Source: Pseudomonadota bacterium
GTDB lineage: Bacteria; Pseudomonadota; Alphaproteobacteria; Rhodospirillales; Magnetospirillaceae
NCBI GenBank assembly: GCA_023458315.1
Contig: JAEXAH010000138.1
Location: 1-19,539 of the forward strand
Reading direction: 5' to 3'
DNA: 19,539 nt
The notes below the pieces were generated by a model. It had not been told where the DNA came from and did not search any database. It saw nothing but the letters and a program-made list of their open reading frames with translations. Each line of letters starts with the position of its first letter. Positions within the stretch are counted from its first letter, which is position 1. Shown piece by piece: positions 14,692 through 19,539 of the stretch. A program made the position numbers and the translations under genes.

Positions 14692-15006
14692 TTATTTCTG
14701 CGGCGTGGCGGTCTTCATCGGGCACCAATCGGGCAGGCGGGTGGTGTCCACGGTGCCGTCGGCCTTGAGCGGCGGGCCAAGGCGGCCCTGGCCCTGCATC
14801 ATGCCCGGGCCGTATCCCATGCCGGGACCGGGGCCGAAGCCCCACTGGCCGTTGGCGGCGCGGGTCTGCATCATCTGTTCATGGCGCCAGCCGGGGCCGT
14901 AGGTCGGGGTCGTGGCCTTGGTGGCGGTGTCCTCGGCGCTGGCGGCGGTGCATCCGGCCACCACAAGCAGCGTGGCGAGGGCGAGGGCGATGTTCATGCG
15001 TTTCAT
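14692..15006 (-). CDS. Small Gly/Met-rich lipoprotein, function unknown
   Basis: The 104-residue product starts MKRMNIALALATLLVVAGC with lipobox VAGC, lipidated Cys19 and Thr at +2, which predicts the outer membrane. The mature part contains HEQMMQTR, then a Gly/Pro/Met segment GPGPGMGYGPGMMQGQG (58-74) and a single Cys in LPDWCPMKT near the end. Met clusters with His and Cys can bind Cu(I), but nothing else here points to copper, so that is only a possibility. GAGGAGG lies five bases before the ATG. It is transcribed alone or from the diguanylate cyclase side, with its own terminator downstream. I recognise no family. Confidence 0.8.
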   Translation of the reverse strand: MKRMNIALALATLLVVAGCTAASAEDTATKATTPTYGPGWRHEQMMQTRAANGQWGFGPGPGMGYGPGMMQGQGRLGPPLKADGTVDTTRLPDWCPMKTATPQK

Positions 15007-15107
15007 GACGGCCTCCTCTTCCCTATCCCATGCCATCATTACAGCACGCGCGCGTAACCGGCCGATGTCCGGCGGGCGGGCATCGGGTAACGGAGTGTAA
15101 CAAGGGA

Positions 15108-15977
15108 TTATTCGCTGTAGGGAACCACCCGGTCGCGGCCCTGGCGCTTGCCGTCGTACAGCGCCTTGTCGGCCCGTTCGATGGCGTCGTCGACCGAGGT
15201 GTCGGCGTCCACCTCGGCCAGTCCGAAGGTGGCGGTGACGGGAATGGGGGTGCCCCGTTCGTCAGTCAGTTCCAGGGCGGCGATGGCCTGGCGGATGCGG
15301 TCCAGCACCTGGATGCCGCTTTCGGCGTTGGTGCCGGGCAGGCAGATCAAGAATTCCTCGCCGCCATAGCGGTAGACCACGTCATAGGGGCGCACGGCGC
15401 CGCGCAGCACACCGGCCACCGCCCGCAGCACGTTGTCGCCCTGGGCATGGCCGAAGGTGTCGTTGACCTTCTTGAAATGGTCGATGTCGGTCAGCGCCAG
15501 GGTCAGCGGCAGGCGCTGGCGGATGGCGCGGTCGCGCTCGCCGGTCAACTGGCTGCGCATGGTCTGGCGGTTGGCCAGCCCGGTCAGCGGATCGACGGTG
15601 GCAAGGGCCTTCCACACCTCGCGCTCCAGCGCCTGGGCGGCGTTGCCGAACGACAGCACCGACCCCATCAGGGTTTCGTAATCGGATGTGGTGATGGTTT
15701 GGCCCGCTTCGGCGCGGGCGGTGATCTGGGTGGCCTTGGCGTGCACCGCCTCGTGCTCCTCGCCCAGCAGGCCGAAGCCGGGAAAAGCGGCCAGCGGTCC
15801 TTGCGCCGTCGCGTCCAGCCATGCCGCGAACGGGCAATGGACCGAGGCGGCGGGCGGGATCGCCTCGCCGCTGGTGCGGTGCAGAATCGCCTGATACCAC
15901 TTTTGCAGCCATTCCACGTGACCGGCCAGCGCGTGCTGGAACCCGGTCAGGCTGGCGAACGCTTCTTCCGCCTTCAT
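15108..15977 (-). CDS. Diguanylate cyclase with N-terminal zinc-binding CZB domain (DgcZ-like)
   Basis: The 289-residue cytoplasmic protein joins a CZB domain (about 10-125) to a GGDEF domain (about 127-285). The CZB zinc ligands are all visible: His20 (GHVEW), Cys48 (HCPFAAWL), His75 and His79 (EEHEAVHAKA), matching the order and spacing in E. coli DgcZ (YdeH), where zinc inhibits the cyclase. The catalytic site is GGEEF (205-209) with DIDHFKKVND upstream and an RxxD inhibitory site (RPYD, 196-199) five residues before it, so active, feedback-inhibited c-di-GMP synthesis is expected. It starts 19 bp after the BLUF gene stop with AGGGGG upstream, so the two are likely cotranscribed. CZB domains can also respond to oxidants through the Cys. 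Confidence 0.93.
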   Translation of the reverse strand: MKAEEAFASLTGFQHALAGHVEWLQKWYQAILHRTSGEAIPPAASVHCPFAAWLDATAQGPLAAFPGFGLLGEEHEAVHAKATQITARAEAGQTITTSDYETLMGSVLSFGNAAQALEREVWKALATVDPLTGLANRQTMRSQLTGERDRAIRQRLPLTLALTDIDHFKKVNDTFGHAQGDNVLRAVAGVLRGAVRPYDVVYRYGGEEFLICLPGTNAESGIQVLDRIRQAIAALELTDERGTPIPVTATFGLAEVDADTSVDDAIERADKALYDGKRQGRDRVVPYSE

Positions 15978-15996
15978 CGCCGTCCCCCTGAATGCA

Positions 15997-16437
15997 TCAC
16001 GCCGCGCCGATGGCGCCGTCCTTGTTCACCATGGCCTGGAACGACCGGATCAGCCGCCGGATGCGGTCGGCCAGTTCCGGCGAGGTCAGTTCGGGCAGCG
16101 GCCGGTCCAGATGGCGGCACAGCCAGCGATCCTCCTCGCTCAGGTCGGCCAGATCCAACAGCGCCATGCTCCAGTCGGGGAAATGGCGCTCGCTGGTCAG
16201 TTCGTCCAGCAGGATGCGCACCTCGCGGTGGCGGCCGTCCATGCGCAGGCGGGCCAGCAATTGCTCGATATCGGGGTCGGGGCCTTCCAGCACTTGCAGG
16301 AACAGGCCGTCATGGAACATCAGCACGCCGGTGATGCCGCGCAGGTCGTTTTTGATCCGCGAAATGCGGGCGATCTCGAAGATCTCCTCGCGCTCCAGGC
16401 GGCGGCTTTCCAGGCTGATATAGGCGACGCATCTCAT
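15997..16437 (-). CDS. Stand-alone BLUF blue-light photoreceptor
   Basis: The 146-residue protein is a BLUF domain (1-92) followed by a C-terminal helical cap (about 95-146), like PixD or BlsA. The flavin-site residues are present: Tyr6 (RCVAYIS), Asn30 (RIKNDLRGITG), Gln48 in FLQVLEG, and Trp89/Met91 in FPDWSM. FAD-bound BLUF domains rearrange the Tyr-Gln-flavin hydrogen bonds in blue light and pass the change to a partner. No output domain is fused, and the diguanylate cyclase starts 19 bp downstream, making it the obvious candidate partner. The ATG at 16437 is chosen because the conserved first beta-strand starts there; the long in-frame extension upstream overlaps the divergent gene. The ribosome-binding site is weak. 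Confidence 0.93.
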   Translation of the reverse strand: MRCVAYISLESRRLEREEIFEIARISRIKNDLRGITGVLMFHDGLFLQVLEGPDPDIEQLLARLRMDGRHREVRILLDELTSERHFPDWSMALLDLADLSEEDRWLCRHLDRPLPELTSPELADRIRRLIRSFQAMVNKDGAIGAA

Positions 16438-16551
16438 GCTGGGCAAGATAGCACCGTGGATGCAATGACTTATGCGCGGCATGTTAATGGAGCTTGAAAA
16501 TCCGGGCAACGGCGGGTTGCCTGGCGCGGCGGCGTCACGGTAGGGTGGGGC

Positions 16552-17220
16552 ATGCGTCCTGTGCACATGTTCCTGGCCCTGGTCCTGTGCTGCGCCCCCG
16601 TCGCGGCGGCGGCGGGCGATTGCGCCCAATGCCCCGGAATGGTGCGCCTGCCCGCCGGGTTCGCCCTGGGCCGCACCGAGGTGACGGTGGCGCAATACGC
16701 CGCCTGCGTCGCCGCCGGGGGCTGTACAGCGGTGGTGCCGCGCTGGGACCGGCCGGACGACCCCATGACCGGCGTGACCGTCCGGCAGGCCGAAGCCTAT
16801 GCGGCGTGGCTGTCGGCGCGCGACGGCCGCCGCTATCGCCTGCCCACACTCCAGGAATGGCGGCTTGCCGCCGCCGCCGGAACGACAAGCGCCTATCCGT
16901 GGGGCGAAGGGATGGAGGCGGGCCGCGCCGTCTGTCGTGGCTGCGACCCGCGCGTCGGCCATCGGCCGCTGGCGGTGGGGGGCATGGCGGCCAATCCGTG
17001 GGGATTGCACGACATGCACGGCAACGTCTGGGAATGGACCGCCGATGCGTGGCCGGGCGGCCTGACGGCGCGGGCGGTGTGCGGCGGCTCGTGGTATTTC
17101 GTGGCGGCGCAGGCCCGCACCGAGTCCTGCGTGCGCCACGACGCGCGCGAGCCCAGCTATGACATCGGGTTTCGGGTGCTGCGGGAAGAAGCGGCGCCTA
17201 CTCCGCCGCCTCGCCCTTGA
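16552..17220 (+). CDS. Secreted FGE/sulfatase-modifying-factor-family protein, probably not a true FGE
   Basis: The 222-residue product has a signal peptide (cut near AAAA-GDCAQ, residues 19-22) and one FGE-sulfatase (SUMF1) domain: GFALGRTEVTVAQYAACVAA (37-56), the sequence RRYRLPTLQEWRLAA, then NPWGLHDMHGNVWEWTAD (148-165), CGGSWYF and DIGFRVL. These are all hallmarks of the fold. True formylglycine-generating enzymes have a Cys pair near the end; here only Cys193 (ESCVRHD) is in that region, so another role such as binding is more likely. Extra cysteines (CAQC, Cys52/Cys58, CRGC) suggest periplasmic disulfides. The upstream GGGTGGGG is a poor ribosome-binding site. It is divergent from BLUF, and its 3' end overlaps murA by 23 bp in antisense. 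No sulfatase gene is nearby. Confidence 0.87.
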   Translation: MRPVHMFLALVLCCAPVAAAAGDCAQCPGMVRLPAGFALGRTEVTVAQYAACVAAGGCTAVVPRWDRPDDPMTGVTVRQAEAYAAWLSARDGRRYRLPTLQEWRLAAAAGTTSAYPWGEGMEAGRAVCRGCDPRVGHRPLAVGGMAANPWGLHDMHGNVWEWTADAWPGGLTARAVCGGSWYFVAAQARTESCVRHDAREPSYDIGFRVLREEAAPTPPPRP

Positions 17221-18493
17221 TGCGTTCGATCTGGGCGCCGCAGGCCGCCAGCTTTTCCTCGACCCGCTCGTAGCCGCGGTCCAGGTGATAGACGCGGTTG
17301 ACGATGGTTTCGCCCTCGGCGGCCAGACCGGCCAGAATCAGCGACGACGACGCACGCAGATCGGTGGCCATCACCGGCGCGCCCTTCAGGCGCGGCACGC
17401 CGCGCACGATGGCGCTGGAACCGTGCACGTTGATGCGCGCACCCATGCGGATCAGTTCGGGCACATGCATGTAACGGTTCTCGAAGATGGTTTCGGTGAT
17501 CATGCTGGCGCCGGTGGCGGTGGTCATCAGCACCATCAACTGGGCCTGCATGTCGGTGGGGAAGCCGGGGAACGGCTCGGTCATGATGTCGGTGCCGGTG
17601 ATGCCGTTCAGGGCGGCGACGCGCATGCCGCGCTCGGTCGCCTCGACGGTGACGCCGCACTCGCGCAGCACCTTGACCACCGAATCCATCAGGTCCATGC
17701 GGGTGCCGACCAGTTCCACGTCGCCGCGGGTGATGGCGGCGGCAACAGCATAGGTGCCGGTTTCGATGCGGTCGGGCACCACGGAATATTCGGCGCCGTG
17801 CAGGCGGTCAACGCCCTGGATGCGCAGGGTGCCGGTGCCGATGCCGTCGATCTTGGCGCCCATGGCCACCAGGCAATGGGCCAGGTCCGACACTTCCGGC
17901 TCGCGCGCGGCGTTGGCCAGCACCGTCTCGCCCTCGGCCAGGGTGGCGGCCATCATCAAATTCTCGGTGCCGCCCACCGTCACCTGCGGGAAGATGATGT
18001 GGGCGCCCTTCAGGCGACCGGCGACGCGGGCGTTGATGTAGCCGCCGTCCAGCTCGATCTCGGCGCCCATCTGCTCCAGCGCCTTCAGGTGCAAATCCAC
18101 CGGGCGGGTGCCGATGGCGCAGCCACCGGGCAGCGACACCCGCGCCTCGCCGCAGCGGGCCAGCAGCGGTCCCAGAACCAGCACCGACGCGCGCATGCGC
18201 CGCACCAGATCATAGGGTGCGGTGGTGTTGGTGATGGCGGCGGCGGTCAGTTCCAGCACGCGGCCGGTGTGGCCGCCATTGCGCGAATCGCCGTTCAGCG
18301 CCATCAGCACGCCGTGCTGGGCCAGCAGATTGGCCATGGTGGTGATGTCCACCAGATGGGGCAGGTTGGACAGGGTCAGGGTGCCGTCGGTCAACAGGCA
18401 GGCCGGCATCAGGGTCAGCGCGGCGTTCTTGGCGCCGCCGATCGGGATGGTGCCCTTGAGCGGCGTTCCGCCGACGATGCGGATCCTGTCCAT
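17198..18493 (-). CDS. murA: UDP-N-acetylglucosamine 1-carboxyvinyltransferase
   Basis: MurA catalyses the first committed step of peptidoglycan synthesis, transferring enolpyruvate from PEP to UDP-GlcNAc in the cytoplasm; it is essential. The 431-residue protein is full length, with GGAKNAAL at 19-26 (Lys22/Asn23 contact substrate), the catalytic loop LPGGCAIGTRPVDLH with Cys125 (the fosfomycin-reactive residue, so intrinsic resistance by Cys-to-Asp is absent), and TDLRASSSLILAGLAA near the end. AGAGG lies seven bases before the ATG. It is downstream of a small basic protein gene on the same strand (96-bp gap). The last 23 bp overlap the convergent FGE-family gene, and I see no terminator between them. 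Confidence 0.98.
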   Translation of the reverse strand: MDRIRIVGGTPLKGTIPIGGAKNAALTLMPACLLTDGTLTLSNLPHLVDITTMANLLAQHGVLMALNGDSRNGGHTGRVLELTAAAITNTTAPYDLVRRMRASVLVLGPLLARCGEARVSLPGGCAIGTRPVDLHLKALEQMGAEIELDGGYINARVAGRLKGAHIIFPQVTVGGTENLMMAATLAEGETVLANAAREPEVSDLAHCLVAMGAKIDGIGTGTLRIQGVDRLHGAEYSVVPDRIETGTYAVAAAITRGDVELVGTRMDLMDSVVKVLRECGVTVEATERGMRVAALNGITGTDIMTEPFPGFPTDMQAQLMVLMTTATGASMITETIFENRYMHVPELIRMGARINVHGSSAIVRGVPRLKGAPVMATDLRASSSLILAGLAAEGETIVNRVYHLDRGYERVEEKLAACGAQIERIKGEAAE

Positions 18494-18589
18494 GCTGAAA
18501 CCTCTTTACCCTGAGAATGAGCGCCCGCGCGCGACCTCGCCCGAACGAAGCGCCCCGTTTAGCGCGCCGCCGAAGCCGGGTCAAGCGCG

Positions 18590-18775
18590 TCAGCGTTGTT
18601 CGCCGGTATCGTCTTGTGACGGGGGCGGTGGCGGCGGTTCCTCGGCCCGTTCGCGGGCCTGGCTCTTGCGGCGGGAAAGATTGGCCCGCAACGCCTCGGC
18701 CTGACGCTGGCGACGCTTCTCCGCCTCGCTCAGGCCCTTGCTGCTGAATTGGGGTTGGGTCTTGGTGTCGGTCAT
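18590..18775 (-). CDS. Small basic protein upstream of murA, function unknown
   Basis: The product is about 61 residues from the ATG at 18775, or 64 from the ATG at 18784; neither has a clear Shine-Dalgarno. The middle is a strongly charged helix rich in Lys, Arg and Glu (SEAEKRRQRQAEALRANLSRRK), followed by EEPPPPPPSQDD and a short polar end. It lacks a signal peptide or membrane segment. Small Arg/Ala-rich helical proteins are common in alphaproteobacteria and I do not recognise a named family. The helix could bind nucleic acid or a partner protein. Six consecutive prolines would make translation depend on EF-P. A GGCGG-TTTT-CCGCC hairpin (18789-18802) sits directly upstream of the start. 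Confidence 0.65.
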   Translation of the reverse strand: MTDTKTQPQFSSKGLSEAEKRRQRQAEALRANLSRRKSQARERAEEPPPPPPSQDDTGEQR

Positions 18776-18840
18776 GGCCCGCATTTTTGGCGGAAAACCG
18801 CCCTTCGTCAAGAAAGTGCGCTGAGGCTGAAAAAAGTTGG

Positions 18841-18869
18841 TTGACGGGTGTGCTTTCCTTTGGCATAAA
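18841..18869 (+). promoter_or_regulatory. Promoter of tRNA-Thr
   Basis: TTGACG (18841-18846) and CATAAA (18864-18869) are spaced by 17 bp, close to the sigma-70 consensus, and lie 40 bp before the tRNA. Transcription would begin near 18876, leaving a short 5' leader to be removed by RNase P. Confidence 0.65.
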
Positions 18870-18909
18870 GCGCGCCTCGCCACGGGGCGCCACGCTTCGA
18901 AACGAGATT

Positions 18910-18985
18910 GCTGCCGTAGCTCAGTCGGTAGAGCATACCCTTGGTAAGGGTAAGGTCGATGGTTCGATTCCATTCGGCAGCACCA
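18910..18985 (+). tRNA. tRNA-Thr, anticodon GGT
   Basis: The 76-nt cloverleaf is complete. The acceptor stem is GCTGCCG/CGGCAGC, the D arm GCTC-AGTCGGTA-GAGC, the anticodon stem TACCC/GGGTA around loop TTGGTAA (anticodon GGT at 34-36, reading ACC and ACU), the variable loop AGGTC, and the T arm GATGG-TTCGATT-CCATT with one G-U pair. Discriminator A and an encoded CCA end follow. It has its own promoter and terminator, so it is a single-gene unit. The downstream side is mobile-element-like DNA, as is common next to tRNA genes. Confidence 0.97.
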
Positions 18986-19011
18986 TTTTTCTCCTGAAAT
19001 ATCAGGGCATT

Positions 19012-19038
19012 AGGCCGGGCCAGAAGCCCGGCCTTTTT
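19012..19038 (+). terminator. Rho-independent terminator of tRNA-Thr
   Basis: AGGCCGGGC (19012-19020) pairs perfectly with GCCCGGCCT (19026-19034) around a 5-base loop and is followed by TTTTGTT, 26 bases past the tRNA 3' end. Confidence 0.92.
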
Positions 19039-19393
19039 GTTGCTCATGGCGGAACGTCCCGCGAACGTGTCAATGTGCTGGCACGTCTTTGACACGCGGT
19101 TTTTGGCGGTGTTCCCGCTTCGGGCCACCTGACTCCCCCGCCAAAGCGGGCGGCACGTCGACATGACCGTTGTTGACACCCGCCCGTGGCAGCCTTAGGC
19201 CATGGTCACCCAGCGCATCCCCATACCCGAGGTCGACGTGCAGCATGCTGCGCGGTGGCGGATGGCCCTGTTCGGGCGCACCGCTAGGTGTGGAGTCGCA
19301 TGAGGTTGTCCCCGGTCAGGCCGAGTCGGCTGATGGGTGTGGGGGGCGAGCCGGAACTTCGCCGCCTTCATGTCGAGGCTGGGCAGGATGTGG
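19039..19393. other. Gene-free stretch with TTGACAC repeats, possibly a decayed mobile-element end
   Basis: No convincing gene lies here. CGTGTCAA (19066-19073) and TTGACACG (19089-19096) form a perfect 8-bp inverted repeat 15 bp apart, and TTGACACC recurs at 19173-19180. A GTGC/GCAC palindrome lies between the first pair, and CCCGC/GCGGG (19137-19150) makes a small hairpin. Repeated TGTCAA-type motifs near a boundary recall the multiple terminal repeats of IS21-type elements, but I cannot show this. A 33-codon frame at 19202-19303 (MVTQRIPIPEVDVQ...) ends at a stop and may be a gene remnant. TTGACA at 19173-19178 could be a -35 box, but no good -10 follows. Confidence 0.4.
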
Positions 19394-19539
19394 TGTTTAG
19401 TCCCGGAATTTAATGGTGCGGATTAAGCCTGAACCGCTCCGGTTCGGCTTCCCATATTTTGCAGATGTATTCGTATGGGGTGAGCCCCCGCAGGGTCTTC
19501 AGGCGGCGGGCAAAATTGTATGCCCTGACGAAGTTTTCG
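19394..19539 (-). mobile_element. End of an IS481-like insertion sequence
   Basis: The transposase 3' end lies here, and TGTTTAGTCCCGG at 19394-19406 begins with the TGT typical of IS481-family termini, so the element's right end is probably near 19394. The other end is outside the window, so the repeat cannot be paired and the boundary is inferred. Confidence 0.6.
19410..19538 (-). CDS. IS481-like transposase, C-terminal fragment (5' part outside window)
   Basis: The last 43 codons read ENFVRAYNFARRLKTLRGLT, PYEYICKIWEAEPERFRLNP and HH before TAA. This YNFxRRLKxLxGLTPYEY...W...P.RF..NP pattern is the end of the rve integrase-core transposases of the IS481 group (IS3-related). Directly after the TAA the same frame encodes IPGLNT, matching the C-terminal PGLNT that I recall in related transposases, so this copy may stop six residues early through a CAA-to-TAA change; alternatively the tail simply reflects the terminal repeat. 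The frame is open to the window edge, so whether the gene is intact cannot be judged here. Confidence 0.82.
   Translation of the reverse strand, partial: ENFVRAYNFARRLKTLRGLTPYEYICKIWEAEPERFRLNPHH

Noticed and set aside
12952..15057. 701-codon plus-strand frame opposite the solute-binding protein
   Set aside because: It is a shadow of the binding-protein, lipoprotein and cyclase strand, with low-complexity composition and no start signals.
15061..15086. Terminator for the diguanylate cyclase operon
   Set aside because: CCGATG/CATCGG is only a 6-bp stem with a 13-base loop and no T-run.
16438..16551. Promoters in the BLUF/FGE-family divergent gap
   Set aside because: AT-rich hexamers exist but no -35/-10 pair with suitable spacing was convincing on either strand.
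15997..17139. BLUF gene as a 380-residue protein with a long N-terminal extension
   Set aside because: The extension overlaps the divergent FGE-family gene and is Arg/His/Gly-rich noise; the BLUF domain begins at the ATG at 16437.

Overview
The window is GC-rich, gene-dense DNA from a Gram-negative bacterium, most likely an alphaproteobacterium of the Rhodospirillales (Magnetospirillum-like). This rests on base composition, on many short overlaps between genes, and on the mix of signalling genes (cache domain, BLUF, CZB-diguanylate cyclase, degenerate GGDEF). No 16S rRNA is present, so the genus is a guess. It is mostly chromosomal, with mobile-element debris at about 10.9 kb and at the right edge.

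Layout. (1) 1-2305, minus strand: argC (arginine biosynthesis), a hairpin-rich spacer, a gamma-class carbonic anhydrase-like protein, and a degenerate GGDEF-like protein running off the left edge. (2) 2380-6195, minus strand: an envelope-lipoprotein operon in the order lpoB-like, COG3014-like lipoprotein, ycfL-like lipoprotein, a CsgG/LpoB-fold-like protein cut from its signal peptide by an in-frame TAA, and a small lipoprotein. (3) 6285-9375: a secreted single-cache protein (minus) divergent from a PhnD-type binding lipoprotein translationally coupled to a membrane histidine kinase (plus). (4) 9523-10917: an orphan TolC-family outer-membrane protein. (5) 10924-11032: a 109-bp element with perfect 20-bp terminal inverted repeats, abutting the end of a peptide ABC operon (11031-14595, minus: binding protein, permease B, permease C) that has no ATPase gene next to it. 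(6) 14692-16437, minus: a Gly/Met-rich lipoprotein with a clear terminator, and a BLUF photosensor followed closely by a CZB-diguanylate cyclase. (7) 16552-17220, plus: a secreted FGE/sulfatase-modifying-family protein whose 3' end overlaps murA. (8) 17198-18775, minus: murA and a small basic protein. (9) 18841-19038: promoter, tRNA-Thr(GGT) and terminator. (10) 19039-19539: no host gene that I recognise; repeat-bearing DNA and the 3' end of an IS481-like transposase.

Three themes stand out. The lpoB-like cluster encodes four lipoproteins whose sorting residues predict the outer membrane, plus one exported or formerly exported soluble protein. The binding lipoprotein has Asp after its lipid-modified Cys, predicting retention at the inner membrane beside its coupled kinase. 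The BLUF and CZB-diguanylate cyclase pair looks like a two-protein device joining blue light and metal or redox status to c-di-GMP. I found no CRISPR array and no complete novel defence system. The most unusual sequence-level observation is the in-frame stop separating signal peptide from body at 3522-3524.
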